DNA of 64,000 nt from a virus, in the IMG/VR virus record IMGVR_UViG_3300013306_000017, positions 1 through 64,000 of that record. One strand, written 5' to 3'. This document shows, piece by piece, positions 1 to 6,816 of the stretch. Both the position numbers and the translations under genes were made by a program. The number at the start of each line of letters is the position of its first letter. Position 1 is the stretch's first letter. Under the pieces are notes generated by a model. That model worked only from the letters and a program-made list of their open reading frames with translations. It was not told the origin of the DNA and made no database searches.

Positions 1-108
1 GTTCGGCGTCATCAGCCACCGGAGACAGTTCGGCGTCATCAGCCACCGGAGACAGTTCGGCGTCATCAGCCACCGGAGACAGTTCGGCGTCATCAGCCAC
101 CGGAAAAG
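1..108 (+). repeat. 27-bp tandem repeat, four copies, coding
   Basis: Four head-to-tail copies of a 27-bp unit beginning GTTCGGCGTCATC; the first three are identical and the last diverges only at its 3' end. 27 bp is nine codons, so the array encodes a repeated SASSATGDS nonapeptide in the reading frame of the gene ending at 314. The array touches the window edge, so the true copy number is unknown. The lack of synonymous drift suggests recent expansion. Confidence 0.95.
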
Positions 109-314
109 CTTCTGCGGCGGTCGTGACCGGCAGTAACGGCAAGGCTCAGGCGGGTGAGTACGGTTGCATCGCATTGGGCTGGTGGAATGAGAAAGCACAA
201 AGATACGAAATGAGGGTTCGGGAAGTCGGTTCCGGTGACGGAACCGACGGCAAATTGAAGGCCAACGTTTGGTACCGCCTGAACGACGCTGCCGAATTTG
301 AAGAGGTTAACTAA
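1..314 (+). CDS. DUF7666-type repeat protein, C-terminal part (5' partial)
   Basis: The frame is open from position 3 back through the left edge, so this is the end of a longer gene, not an independent ORF from an internal methionine. It reads as SASSATGDS repeats, then a globular tail (GEYGCIALGWW ... KLKANVWYRL). The Ser/Ala/Thr/Gly repeat followed by 'A.G..G..v.l..W' and a closing 'WY.l' segment matches my memory of the DUF7666 proteins found in phages and mobile elements, whose function is unknown. The family assignment is inference; the open frame and the repeat are directly visible. Confidence 0.7.
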   Translation, partial: SASSATGDSSASSATGDSSASSATGDSSASSATGKASAAVVTGSNGKAQAGEYGCIALGWWNEKAQRYEMRVREVGSGDGTDGKLKANVWYRLNDAAEFEEVN

Positions 315-353
315 AGCGGCGCGCTACCGCCGACTTTTGGGGAAGGATTCTCT

Positions 354-1214
354 ATGAGCACAGCTATCGCTGAGACAGGTGAACTCACAACGCTCTGCAA
401 TGAGCGGACACTTTGCCCGGACGACATCGTTCGCCGTTGTTGCCGGCCCGTGGGTCACGGCGGGTTTCATGAACCGCAGTCAGTTGATCAATTCAATTAC
501 AACCACTTCCGTTCGAATGGTTACAGCTTCGCTGAAATGAAAGGGAAGTTGGGCGCGCACGCAATTGGCTTTGAGCGGAAATTCCAGGGCGAGGCTGAGC
601 TTGAAACCATCAAGCGTGATTCGCTGGTTACGGCGGACATCATCCGTTCGGCCCTGACGCGATATGTTGACCCGACTGCCGACCAGATGCGCCGCTGGCA
701 GGATGCTGGTCTGTGTGTCTGGTGTGGAAGCGAGCCCAACGAGCAGTTTGATTGTGTCTGTCGGCGCTGTGATTCATGCACTCAAACATGGATTAGCAGC
801 ACGGCCAAGGATTCTGACGATGGCCGACCGCCGATGGAAGATTGTCCCGAGTGCGCCCCGTTGACGGAATGGCCGAAAGGCTCACTTGCGATCCGTGATC
901 AGCGAGGCTTCTCGCCCTTAGCCCACGCAATTGGTTCTCAAATCTATGACGCCGGCGACGATGTTTACTACTTCATGGTCGCAGACGCGGCTTTTGCGGT
1001 TGAACTCGCGCGCGAACTGGCTACCGAGATTTATGTCGACGACGGAACGGTACCGCCGCTGTGCTTGATGGATCCCGGGCCTGCCGCGCGAAGGCTCGCC
1101 ACTGATTTGTGTCCCGGCTCACTGCGATATGGCGTCGCGCTACCTGAGACGGCGCGGCAGTTTGAGGAACACTTTCTGAGCGGACTTTATCCGGAGTTGG
1201 AGGCTCAAAGCTAA
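354..1214 (+). CDS. Hypothetical protein with central zinc-binding cysteines
   Basis: 286 residues; AAGGA lies 8 nt before the ATG. I do not recognise the family. The middle carries cysteines in zinc-ribbon spacing (C121, C124, C134, C136, C139, C142, then C164 and C167), and there is a separate Cys-rich N-terminus (C15, C21, C29, C30). Flanking segments look globular and soluble, with no membrane segment. It is the first complete gene of a rightward operon whose genes are closely spaced up to 6815. A nucleic-acid-binding or protein-binding role is possible but not shown. Confidence 0.75.
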   Translation: MSTAIAETGELTTLCNERTLCPDDIVRRCCRPVGHGGFHEPQSVDQFNYNHFRSNGYSFAEMKGKLGAHAIGFERKFQGEAELETIKRDSLVTADIIRSALTRYVDPTADQMRRWQDAGLCVWCGSEPNEQFDCVCRRCDSCTQTWISSTAKDSDDGRPPMEDCPECAPLTEWPKGSLAIRDQRGFSPLAHAIGSQIYDAGDDVYYFMVADAAFAVELARELATEIYVDDGTVPPLCLMDPGPAARRLATDLCPGSLRYGVALPETARQFEEHFLSGLYPELEAQS

Positions 1215-1231
1215 TAACGATTGAGAAAGAA

Positions 1232-1483
1232 ATGCGCGACCGCCTGTTTAACTCCGGCCTGTTTGACGCACAAATCGATGCGGTTATGGAGCGCGTAAAA
1301 GCTGCGCCGGAAAATGAAGCAATGCAAGGGCGCTGGAATGATGACGCCTCTGGATACCCCCCCCCATTGCTAAACGTCGCATGGTTCTCAGTTAAGCATC
1401 ACGCGTTGGGATACATAGATGAAACATGTCCGCAGGCTTGGTTTCGTCCGCTGTTCACCAACGAGCCGCTTCCCACGGATTGA
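1232..1483 (+). CDS. Small hypothetical phage protein (83 aa)
   Basis: Starts 17 nt after the previous stop, preceded by an A-rich GAGAAAGAA sequence that can serve as a weak ribosome site. The protein is acidic and soluble, with a Pro run (YPPPLL) and a C-terminal 'ID..CPQAWFRPLF' segment of the sort common in small phage early proteins. A run of nine C (about 1359-1367) encodes the prolines and is a likely site of sequencing or replication slippage; the frame stays intact here. Function unknown. Confidence 0.6.
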   Translation: MRDRLFNSGLFDAQIDAVMERVKAAPENEAMQGRWNDDASGYPPPLLNVAWFSVKHHALGYIDETCPQAWFRPLFTNEPLPTD

Positions 1484-1496
1484 ACGGATTTGAACG

Positions 1497-1589
1497 ATGA
1501 GATTCTTACTCGACTTCCTGAAATTCCTTTTTGCTTTCGTTCTGTTCGCGGGAGGGTTTTTTGCCCTTGCCCTGTTACTGGAGAATTAA
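1497..1589 (+). CDS. Predicted 30-aa single-pass membrane peptide
   Basis: ATG at 1497, TAA at 1587-1589, with the next gene's ATG immediately following at 1590. The translation begins MRFLLDFLKFLF and continues as one unbroken hydrophobic stretch with a GG pair and a C-terminal LLEN. This is the composition of a small transmembrane peptide. It exactly fills the space between two genes and ends flush against the next start, which supports translation. No strong ribosome site is visible, so coupling to the upstream gene is likely. Function unknown. Confidence 0.5.
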   Translation: MRFLLDFLKFLFAFVLFAGGFFALALLLEN

Positions 1590-2900
1590 ATGAGCACACC
1601 CAACCCTGAAACCGCAGACACCAGCCTGCGCATAGTTGAACTGACCGCAGAGAACATTAAGCGCCTGACCGCGATCACGATTCGCGCAGATGGAAAATCA
1701 GTCAGGCTCGAAGGTGGTAACGGCGCCGGCAAGACGTCGGTGCTCGATTCTATCGCCTACGCGCTCGGCGGCAAGTCGCTCATTCCTGACAAGCCAATTC
1801 GCAATGGCCAGAAATCCGGTCGGGTACGCGTTGACCTGGGCGAGCTCATTGTTGAGCGACGCTTCACCGCATCCGGCAGCACATTGGCGGTGATGTCGAA
1901 GGACGGTGCCAAGTATCCCTCGCCGCAAGCCATCCTGGACAAGCTGGTCGGTGATCTTTCGTTTGACCCTCTGGCATTCGTGACGATGAAGCCGGATGAG
2001 CAGTTGGAAACCCTCAAGAAGGTTGTAGGCGTGTCGTTCGATGATCTCGAGGTTCAGCACTCCGAGGCTTTCGAGGAACGTAAGGTTATCAACAGGGAAG
2101 TGAAGCAGTTGGAAGGTGAGCTCGCCGGACTGCCGCCCACCCACGCTGAAACGCCGGAAGAACCGGTGTCAGTCGATGCTCTGCTAACTGAACTGCGCCA
2201 GGCTGAAGATCACAACAAACGAGTTGAAGCCGTTGGACGCAATCTGTATGACGCTCGGCGAGGAATGCAAACCATTGAGTTAGAGATTGACCAAGTGAAC
2301 AGCCAAATCGCCGACCTGCAACGGCAGTTCGAAGCGCTGGCAAAACGTAAAGAAGAACTGAGGGCCGCACTTCAGGCGCGCGAAGAATTGGTTGCGCAAA
2401 GGGAGACAGAAGCTGCCGAGCTAAAACTTCAGGACACGGCGCCAATCCTCTCCAGCATTCAGCAAGTCGAAACGGTCAATCAGAAGGTGCGTGAGAATCA
2501 GCGCCGCCAGGAACTGGCAAAACTCATTCAGGCAAAGAGCGAAGAGGCTGACAACATCACTGAACGACTTGAGGCAATCGAACTGGAGAAACAAGCGCGC
2601 CTGGCCACCGCTAAATTTCCAGTGCCTGCCCTTTCATTCTCTGAATCCGGCGTACTTCTCAACGACCTTCCGTTTAAGCAGGCATCAGCCGCCGAACAAT
2701 TGCGGGTGAGCGTCGGCATGGGTATGGCCATGAACCCGCGGCTGAAGGTCCTTCTGATTCGTGATGGTTCGCTTCTGGACGATGACAACCTTGCGTTGCT
2801 GAGCCACATGGCGGCTGAGCACGGTGCGCAAGTGTGGCTGGAGCGTGTCGCCAGCGGCAAAGAGGTTTCGGTTGTTATCGAGGATGGGGAAGCTGCGTAA
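1590..2900 (+). CDS. SbcC/RecF-like ATP-binding protein
   Basis: 436 residues with GGAG 7 nt before the ATG. It has the layout of SMC/RecF-type ATPases: an N-terminal strand 'ENIKRL', a Walker A loop GNGAGKTS (43-50), a Glu/Arg/Gln-rich coiled-coil centre (about 150-345), a degenerate ABC signature 'ASAAEQLR', and a C-terminal Walker B-like strand 'KVLLIRDGSLLDDD'. Phage homologues of this kind usually sit in recombination or replication modules and are thought to act on DNA ends. The Walker B has RDG where the family usually has a D-E pair, so hydrolysis may be weak. No SbcD-type nuclease is adjacent. Confidence 0.8.
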   Translation: MSTPNPETADTSLRIVELTAENIKRLTAITIRADGKSVRLEGGNGAGKTSVLDSIAYALGGKSLIPDKPIRNGQKSGRVRVDLGELIVERRFTASGSTLAVMSKDGAKYPSPQAILDKLVGDLSFDPLAFVTMKPDEQLETLKKVVGVSFDDLEVQHSEAFEERKVINREVKQLEGELAGLPPTHAETPEEPVSVDALLTELRQAEDHNKRVEAVGRNLYDARRGMQTIELEIDQVNSQIADLQRQFEALAKRKEELRAALQAREELVAQRETEAAELKLQDTAPILSSIQQVETVNQKVRENQRRQELAKLIQAKSEEADNITERLEAIELEKQARLATAKFPVPALSFSESGVLLNDLPFKQASAAEQLRVSVGMGMAMNPRLKVLLIRDGSLLDDDNLALLSHMAAEHGAQVWLERVASGKEVSVVIEDGEAA

Positions 2901-2930
2901 CGGCTAAGAAAAACGCTGAGGGAGCATTCA

Positions 2931-3413
2931 ATGATTTCAGGGACTATCGCAGATGCTGTTGTCATGACGGCTGACCAAAACAAGTTCCCGCGCGAATCGG
3001 CATTACTAATGTTCGCGTGGATTAGATATTGCGGCGGCGACTATGCACAGCCACTAACTGAGGATTTCCCAGACAAGTTCCGGGCGTGCGTTGATGCGGT
3101 CGCCGGTGACTTCGCCCAAATAATAAAGCGCACAGGAGCGCTACAGGACGACGAACAGGTATCCATCCCGTTGGCAGTGAAGAAAGACGATGTTGAGAAC
3201 TTTGTTATTGAAATGATCAACGCGCTCGGGTTGCATCCCGCCGTCGCCATGCAAATGCTCGGTGTAATTGCTTACGCAGACGGCAATCTAAAGAAACCAC
3301 TCCATCTGCCAACTCTGGCTGCGCACATGGGGAAAGAAGCCGCTCGTTATGGCTATCACGTTGACCTCCAAAAGCAGGAGGACGTGCCAATCAATATTTC
3401 GGGTGACATGTAG
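2931..3413 (+). CDS. Hypothetical protein (160 aa)
   Basis: ATG preceded by GGGAG at suitable spacing. The product is soluble and mostly helical by composition, with no cysteine pairs or membrane segment. Its C-terminal half (GLHPAVAMQMLGVIAYADGN) resembles a small helical bundle. It is followed without a gap by the next ORF, so the two are probably translated together. I do not recognise the family and assign no function. Confidence 0.65.
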   Translation: MISGTIADAVVMTADQNKFPRESALLMFAWIRYCGGDYAQPLTEDFPDKFRACVDAVAGDFAQIIKRTGALQDDEQVSIPLAVKKDDVENFVIEMINALGLHPAVAMQMLGVIAYADGNLKKPLHLPTLAAHMGKEAARYGYHVDLQKQEDVPINISGDM

Positions 3414-3668
3414 ATGAACTGCATTCTTCAAGTCAACAGAGCTTCCGGCTTTATCAGTTCACATAAGCGGTTCTGTCCGCGGATCAAGAATGGAAGTGGG
3501 GCCTGTGAAGAACCAACGACACACCACGTTGCGGTAGGAGTTACGAAGGAACGGCCGCGCGGCTATTACTGCGCCAACCAATGTGAGTCTTGTGCGAAGG
3601 CTACTGCCAAGGCGCACCCAGGAACCGAAATCTCTGAGGAAGTCTTTTTGTTAGAAGTGACGGAATGA
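3414..3668 (+). CDS. Small Cys-rich hypothetical protein (84 aa)
   Basis: Begins at the base after the preceding stop (TAG then ATG). Contains C3, C21, C30 and a CANQCESC cluster that could bind zinc. A basic patch (SSHKRFCPRIKNG) follows the N-terminus. The cysteine pattern and size suit a phage zinc-ribbon accessory protein. It is the last gene before an intergenic hairpin. Function unknown. Confidence 0.55.
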   Translation: MNCILQVNRASGFISSHKRFCPRIKNGSGACEEPTTHHVAVGVTKERPRGYYCANQCESCAKATAKAHPGTEISEEVFLLEVTE

Positions 3669-3679
3669 CAAATTTAAGG

Positions 3680-3709
3680 GCCCGGCAGGTGCGCCAACAC
3701 CTACCGGGC
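3680..3709 (+). terminator. Intergenic hairpin, attenuator-like
   Basis: GCCCGGCAGGTG (3680-3691) pairs with CACCTACCGGGC (3698-3709) through a 12-bp stem with one G-U pair and a 6-nt loop. It lies between the gene ending at 3668 and the start at 3747. No run of T follows, so it is not a textbook intrinsic terminator. It may act as an attenuator, an mRNA-stability hairpin or a Rho-linked pause. Confidence 0.5.
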
Positions 3710-3746
3710 TAACATCCCATCAACCCGTTTCAAAGGACCTAATGGA

Positions 3747-3905
3747 ATGCCAGAAAAATCTACCACAGGCGAAAGCCATGCGCATCTCTGCGACCGCTGC
3801 GGCCAGCGGTTTGAATGTACGGACGTGAATGACGCTGAATTTGAGTTTGCAACGTGCCCTGAATGTAAAACGAGCAAGAAAAAGAAAACACCAAAGAATG
3901 CCTAA
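3747..3905 (+). CDS. 52-aa zinc-ribbon protein upstream of the methyltransferase
   Basis: ATG at 3747 with AAAGGA about 9 nt upstream. Two knuckles are visible, CDRCGQRF and CPECKT, followed by a Lys-rich tail (SKKKKTPKNA). Its TAA (3903-3905) overlaps the ATG of the methyltransferase (3898), which signals translational coupling. Small zinc ribbons with basic tails usually bind nucleic acid or a partner protein. A role as a helper or regulator of the adjacent methyltransferase is inference from the overlap. Confidence 0.7.
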   Translation: MPEKSTTGESHAHLCDRCGQRFECTDVNDAEFEFATCPECKTSKKKKTPKNA

Positions 3906-6510
3906 AAAGAGAATTATTCGCGCAGTCGATTTGTTCGCCGGCGCTGGTGGCGCCTCAACGGGCCTTGTTCGCGCTTGCCGCGAGCTCGGGCTTGAGTTGG
4001 ACTTGCTGGCCATCAATCATTGGCCGGTCGCTGTCGATACGCATAGTGTGAACCATCCCAACGTAGTTCACTTATGTGAATCGATCGCAGCGGTTGATCC
4101 GTTGCAAAAGGAATTTGTCGATAAACGAACGGGGAAGGTGTTTAAGAATACCGGACGCCTGGATATCTTACTTGCGGGCCCGGAGTGTACCCACTTTTCA
4201 ACTGCGCGCGGTGGGCGTCCGGTTAACCCGCAATCCCGCGCGAGTGCCTGGCATATTCTTAAATGGGCGCAGGAACTCTATATCGATGTACTACTGATTG
4301 AGAACGTACCGGAGTGGGAAATGTGGGGCCCATGCGGTGCCAATTTCAAACCGTTGAAGAGCAAGAAGGGTGAAACGTTTCAAGCTTACCTTCAGGCTAT
4401 TCGCTCTCTCGGATATAGCCGCGTTGAATTCAGAAAGTTGAACTCAGCTAACTATGGTGATGCAACCACGCGAAACCGTCTGTTTCTGTTTGCCATGCGA
4501 AACAGTTCGTCAATTCCGTGGCCCAGTCAGAGTCATGCTAAGCGCGCTTTTCTTACTGGCGCAGGTCCCGTTGCCGAATGGACTACCGCTCGCGATAAGG
4601 TGATTGACTGGACCGTCAAGGGCAAGAACATTTTCGAGCGGCCAAAACCTCTGCGTCCCGCCACAATGTTGCGCATCATCGCCGGCCTGGAAAAGTTTGG
4701 CGGGCCAAGACTCAAACCATTCTTAGCGCAGCTTCGAATCAACTGCACACGCGCCTACGCAGCGGAGGAAATCTGGAATTACTCGGAGTTGATTGCATGG
4801 GCACTTCCTAACTCGCCTGGGATGGCAGTCCTGTTGTGTTTCTTCCTAATGTGCCGAGTCGCGCGAATGGCTGACATGTTTCTGCGTGAGCAGGCACTTG
4901 AGAGCGCGGTGGGAACTGCGCTTGAGCCCTTCTTAATCGTTCTGCGCAACAACGTCACAGCGATGTCGGTGAACAAGCCTTTATCGACGGTCGTGGGGGC
5001 GGGTAAGCATCACGGGCTGGTCGATGCAACGTTGGTGGCGATGGAACATGGAGGTCGCGAACTAGATCCGGAACAGCCTTTGCCGACCGTCACCACGGCC
5101 AAAGGCGGAGCATTTGGAGTTGCCGAGGCTTGCTTGGTTCACACGACGCACGACGGCGACCGCAAACCACATGCTGTTGATGGTCCTGTCCCGACTATTA
5201 CCGGCGCTCACCGCGGCGAGCTTGGAGTTGCGGAGGCCTTTGTACTTCAACAGCAATCGGGCGGTGCTCCGCGTTCTGTTCAAGACCCACTGCCGACCGT
5301 GGCCACTGGCGGCGCCATCTCGTTGGTAGCACCCGAACTGCAAAAGGCAAATGGAAATGACGCCGTCATAGTTGATGCTGGCTTTGGGGAGGGTGAGGGC
5401 AGCACAACTCGCCGAGGGTTAGGAGCTTATTCGCCAGATCAGCCATTGGGCGTCGTGCCAGGCTCAAATCGCTTTGCGATCGCTGAGCCGGTCCTGATTC
5501 CGTTTTACAGTGAAGGCGAGGGCCAGGAACCGCGCAGCCACAGCGTTGATGAGCCCGTTCCCACGATTCCAGCAACCGGCAATGGGAAATTTGCTGTGGC
5601 GGAACCATTCATAGTTCCCCAGAGCCGCTTCGATGATGAGGAACCGCGCATTGATTCTGTCGACCAACCCCTGCGCACGATAACCGGAACAGGGGGCCGC
5701 TGCTTCGGCCTCGCAGAGCCTTCCCTAATCAAATACTACGGCACCGCCACTGGCGCTCAGTCTGTTGACGAGCCGTTGGATACGCTGACCGCAAAGGAAC
5801 GTCATGCTTTGGTCGAGCCAATAATTATTGAGGCAGGCGGTCCGACTGGCCAGGGGCGTAATGCGAACAGCGTTGATGAGCCACTGACAACCGTACTGAC
5901 TGAAAACCACAAAGCGTTAGTCGAACCTCTCATTCTCTCCGCGGGTGGCCCCGAAGTGGGCGCGCGGCCAGTAAGTCAACCTCTTAACACCGTGCTTACC
6001 CGCGACCACATGGCCCTGGCTGAGACGTTCATTTCGCCACAGCGAAGCAATTCCGCGCCCCATAGTGTTGACGAGCCTTTGCCGACCCTCACCGGAAGCA
6101 ATCACATGGCGGTAATAGATCCGTTTGTGATAGCGAACAATACGAACAACATTGCGAAGTCCGTAGATGAGCCGGTGCCGACTGTAACAGGGGCAAACCG
6201 TTTGGGATTTGTGGATACTCAGATAGTCAAAGCTTCGAATGGCTCAATGGTCAAATTCAAAGGACCGAGAATTGAAGCTCCAGTTATTGATGGTTTCGTT
6301 CTGGTTATTCTCTTCCGCATGTTGCGTTCGCGTGAACTGGCACGAGCGATGTCATTTCCTGATGACTATGAGTTCACAGGCACCCAAGAAAATGTGGTGA
6401 AGCAAATCGGCAACGCGTGGGCGGGCGAGCTCGCTAAGGCGCTATGCAAGGCTGCGCTTCAGAGCATTGTTAAGACTCCTAAACCAAGGCGTCAGGAGAA
6501 AGCGGCGTGA
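3898..6510 (+). CDS. DNA (cytosine-5) methyltransferase with expanded repeat target domain
   Basis: 870 residues from the ATG at 3898, chosen because it overlaps the zinc-ribbon stop and places the SAM-binding motif at the N-terminus; the longer open frame lacks support. Visible motifs: I, DLFAGAGGASTG; IV, AGPECTHFS, with the catalytic Cys in a PEC variant of PPC; VI, LLIENVPEW; VIII, GDATTRNRLF; IX/X, ARAMSFPDDY ... VKQIGNAW. Between VIII and IX, about 420 residues consist of 12 degenerate repeats with the core SVDEPLPTVTG, each followed by 'HALVEPFI'-like strands. This region should form the target-recognition domain. Probable role: self-methylation of phage DNA against host restriction. 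Confidence 0.92.
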   Translation: MPKKRIIRAVDLFAGAGGASTGLVRACRELGLELDLLAINHWPVAVDTHSVNHPNVVHLCESIAAVDPLQKEFVDKRTGKVFKNTGRLDILLAGPECTHFSTARGGRPVNPQSRASAWHILKWAQELYIDVLLIENVPEWEMWGPCGANFKPLKSKKGETFQAYLQAIRSLGYSRVEFRKLNSANYGDATTRNRLFLFAMRNSSSIPWPSQSHAKRAFLTGAGPVAEWTTARDKVIDWTVKGKNIFERPKPLRPATMLRIIAGLEKFGGPRLKPFLAQLRINCTRAYAAEEIWNYSELIAWALPNSPGMAVLLCFFLMCRVARMADMFLREQALESAVGTALEPFLIVLRNNVTAMSVNKPLSTVVGAGKHHGLVDATLVAMEHGGRELDPEQPLPTVTTAKGGAFGVAEACLVHTTHDGDRKPHAVDGPVPTITGAHRGELGVAEAFVLQQQSGGAPRSVQDPLPTVATGGAISLVAPELQKANGNDAVIVDAGFGEGEGSTTRRGLGAYSPDQPLGVVPGSNRFAIAEPVLIPFYSEGEGQEPRSHSVDEPVPTIPATGNGKFAVAEPFIVPQSRFDDEEPRIDSVDQPLRTITGTGGRCFGLAEPSLIKYYGTATGAQSVDEPLDTLTAKERHALVEPIIIEAGGPTGQGRNANSVDEPLTTVLTENHKALVEPLILSAGGPEVGARPVSQPLNTVLTRDHMALAETFISPQRSNSAPHSVDEPLPTLTGSNHMAVIDPFVIANNTNNIAKSVDEPVPTVTGANRLGFVDTQIVKASNGSMVKFKGPRIEAPVIDGFVLVILFRMLRSRELARAMSFPDDYEFTGTQENVVKQIGNAWAGELAKALCKAALQSIVKTPKPRRQEKAA
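4963..6230 (+). repeat. Twelve protein-level repeats in the methyltransferase target domain
   Basis: About 12 units of roughly 30-45 residues, each built on 'S-V-D-E-P-L-P-T-V-T' and 'A-x-V-E-P-F-I'. The DNA is diverged between units, so this is an old expansion kept by selection rather than a fresh tandem duplication. The fifth unit (PDQPLGVVPG) is the most degenerate. Similar short repeats occur in other phage cytosine methyltransferases as far as I recall; the number here seems large. Confidence 0.85.
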
Positions 6511-6815
6511 AACCAATAGATCCCGCTGCTCAAGTCAACCTCCGCGCCTTAGTGCCAAATCTGAAAGTCGCCGAGCGGTGCCGCGGCTGCAATTTCACGA
6601 TCAACCTCACTCCGGATCATCGGCGCGCGGCTGGCAAATGCCCCGGCTGTCAATCAGATGTGTGTTTCCTTTGCGGCTGCACTGAAGAAGTGCCTTGCGG
6701 TAGGCCGGTCATCGGAGGGTATCTGCCCTGTTCCTGGTACGCGCCAGGCTGTTGCACGTTCTGCTTTGAATCGATTCTTGAGCAGGCCTACATTGCAGCG
6801 AGCACATCCCGGTAA
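6507..6815 (+). CDS. Cys-rich zinc-finger protein, GTG start
   Basis: 102 residues; the GTG start overlaps the methyltransferase TGA (GTGA, 6507-6510), so it is translationally coupled. It holds many metal-type cysteines: CRGC, CPGC, CFLCGC and CCTFC. The two CxGC knuckles around a 'TINLTPDHRRAAGK' insert look like one ribbon. This is the last rightward gene: it ends 1 nt from the stop of the leftward tail-hub gene, with no room for a separate terminator. Function unknown. Confidence 0.65.
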   Translation: MKPIDPAAQVNLRALVPNLKVAERCRGCNFTINLTPDHRRAAGKCPGCQSDVCFLCGCTEEVPCGRPVIGGYLPCSWYAPGCCTFCFESILEQAYIAASTSR

Positions 6816-6816
6816 C

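Noticed and set aside
1-108. CRISPR array
   Set aside because: The repeats are contiguous with no spacers and lie in a reading frame of nine codons.
3829-3897. Longer N-terminus of the first methyltransferase
   Set aside because: The added residues overlap the zinc-ribbon gene in another frame and look non-coding; the ATG at 3898 overlaps its stop and sits just before motif I.
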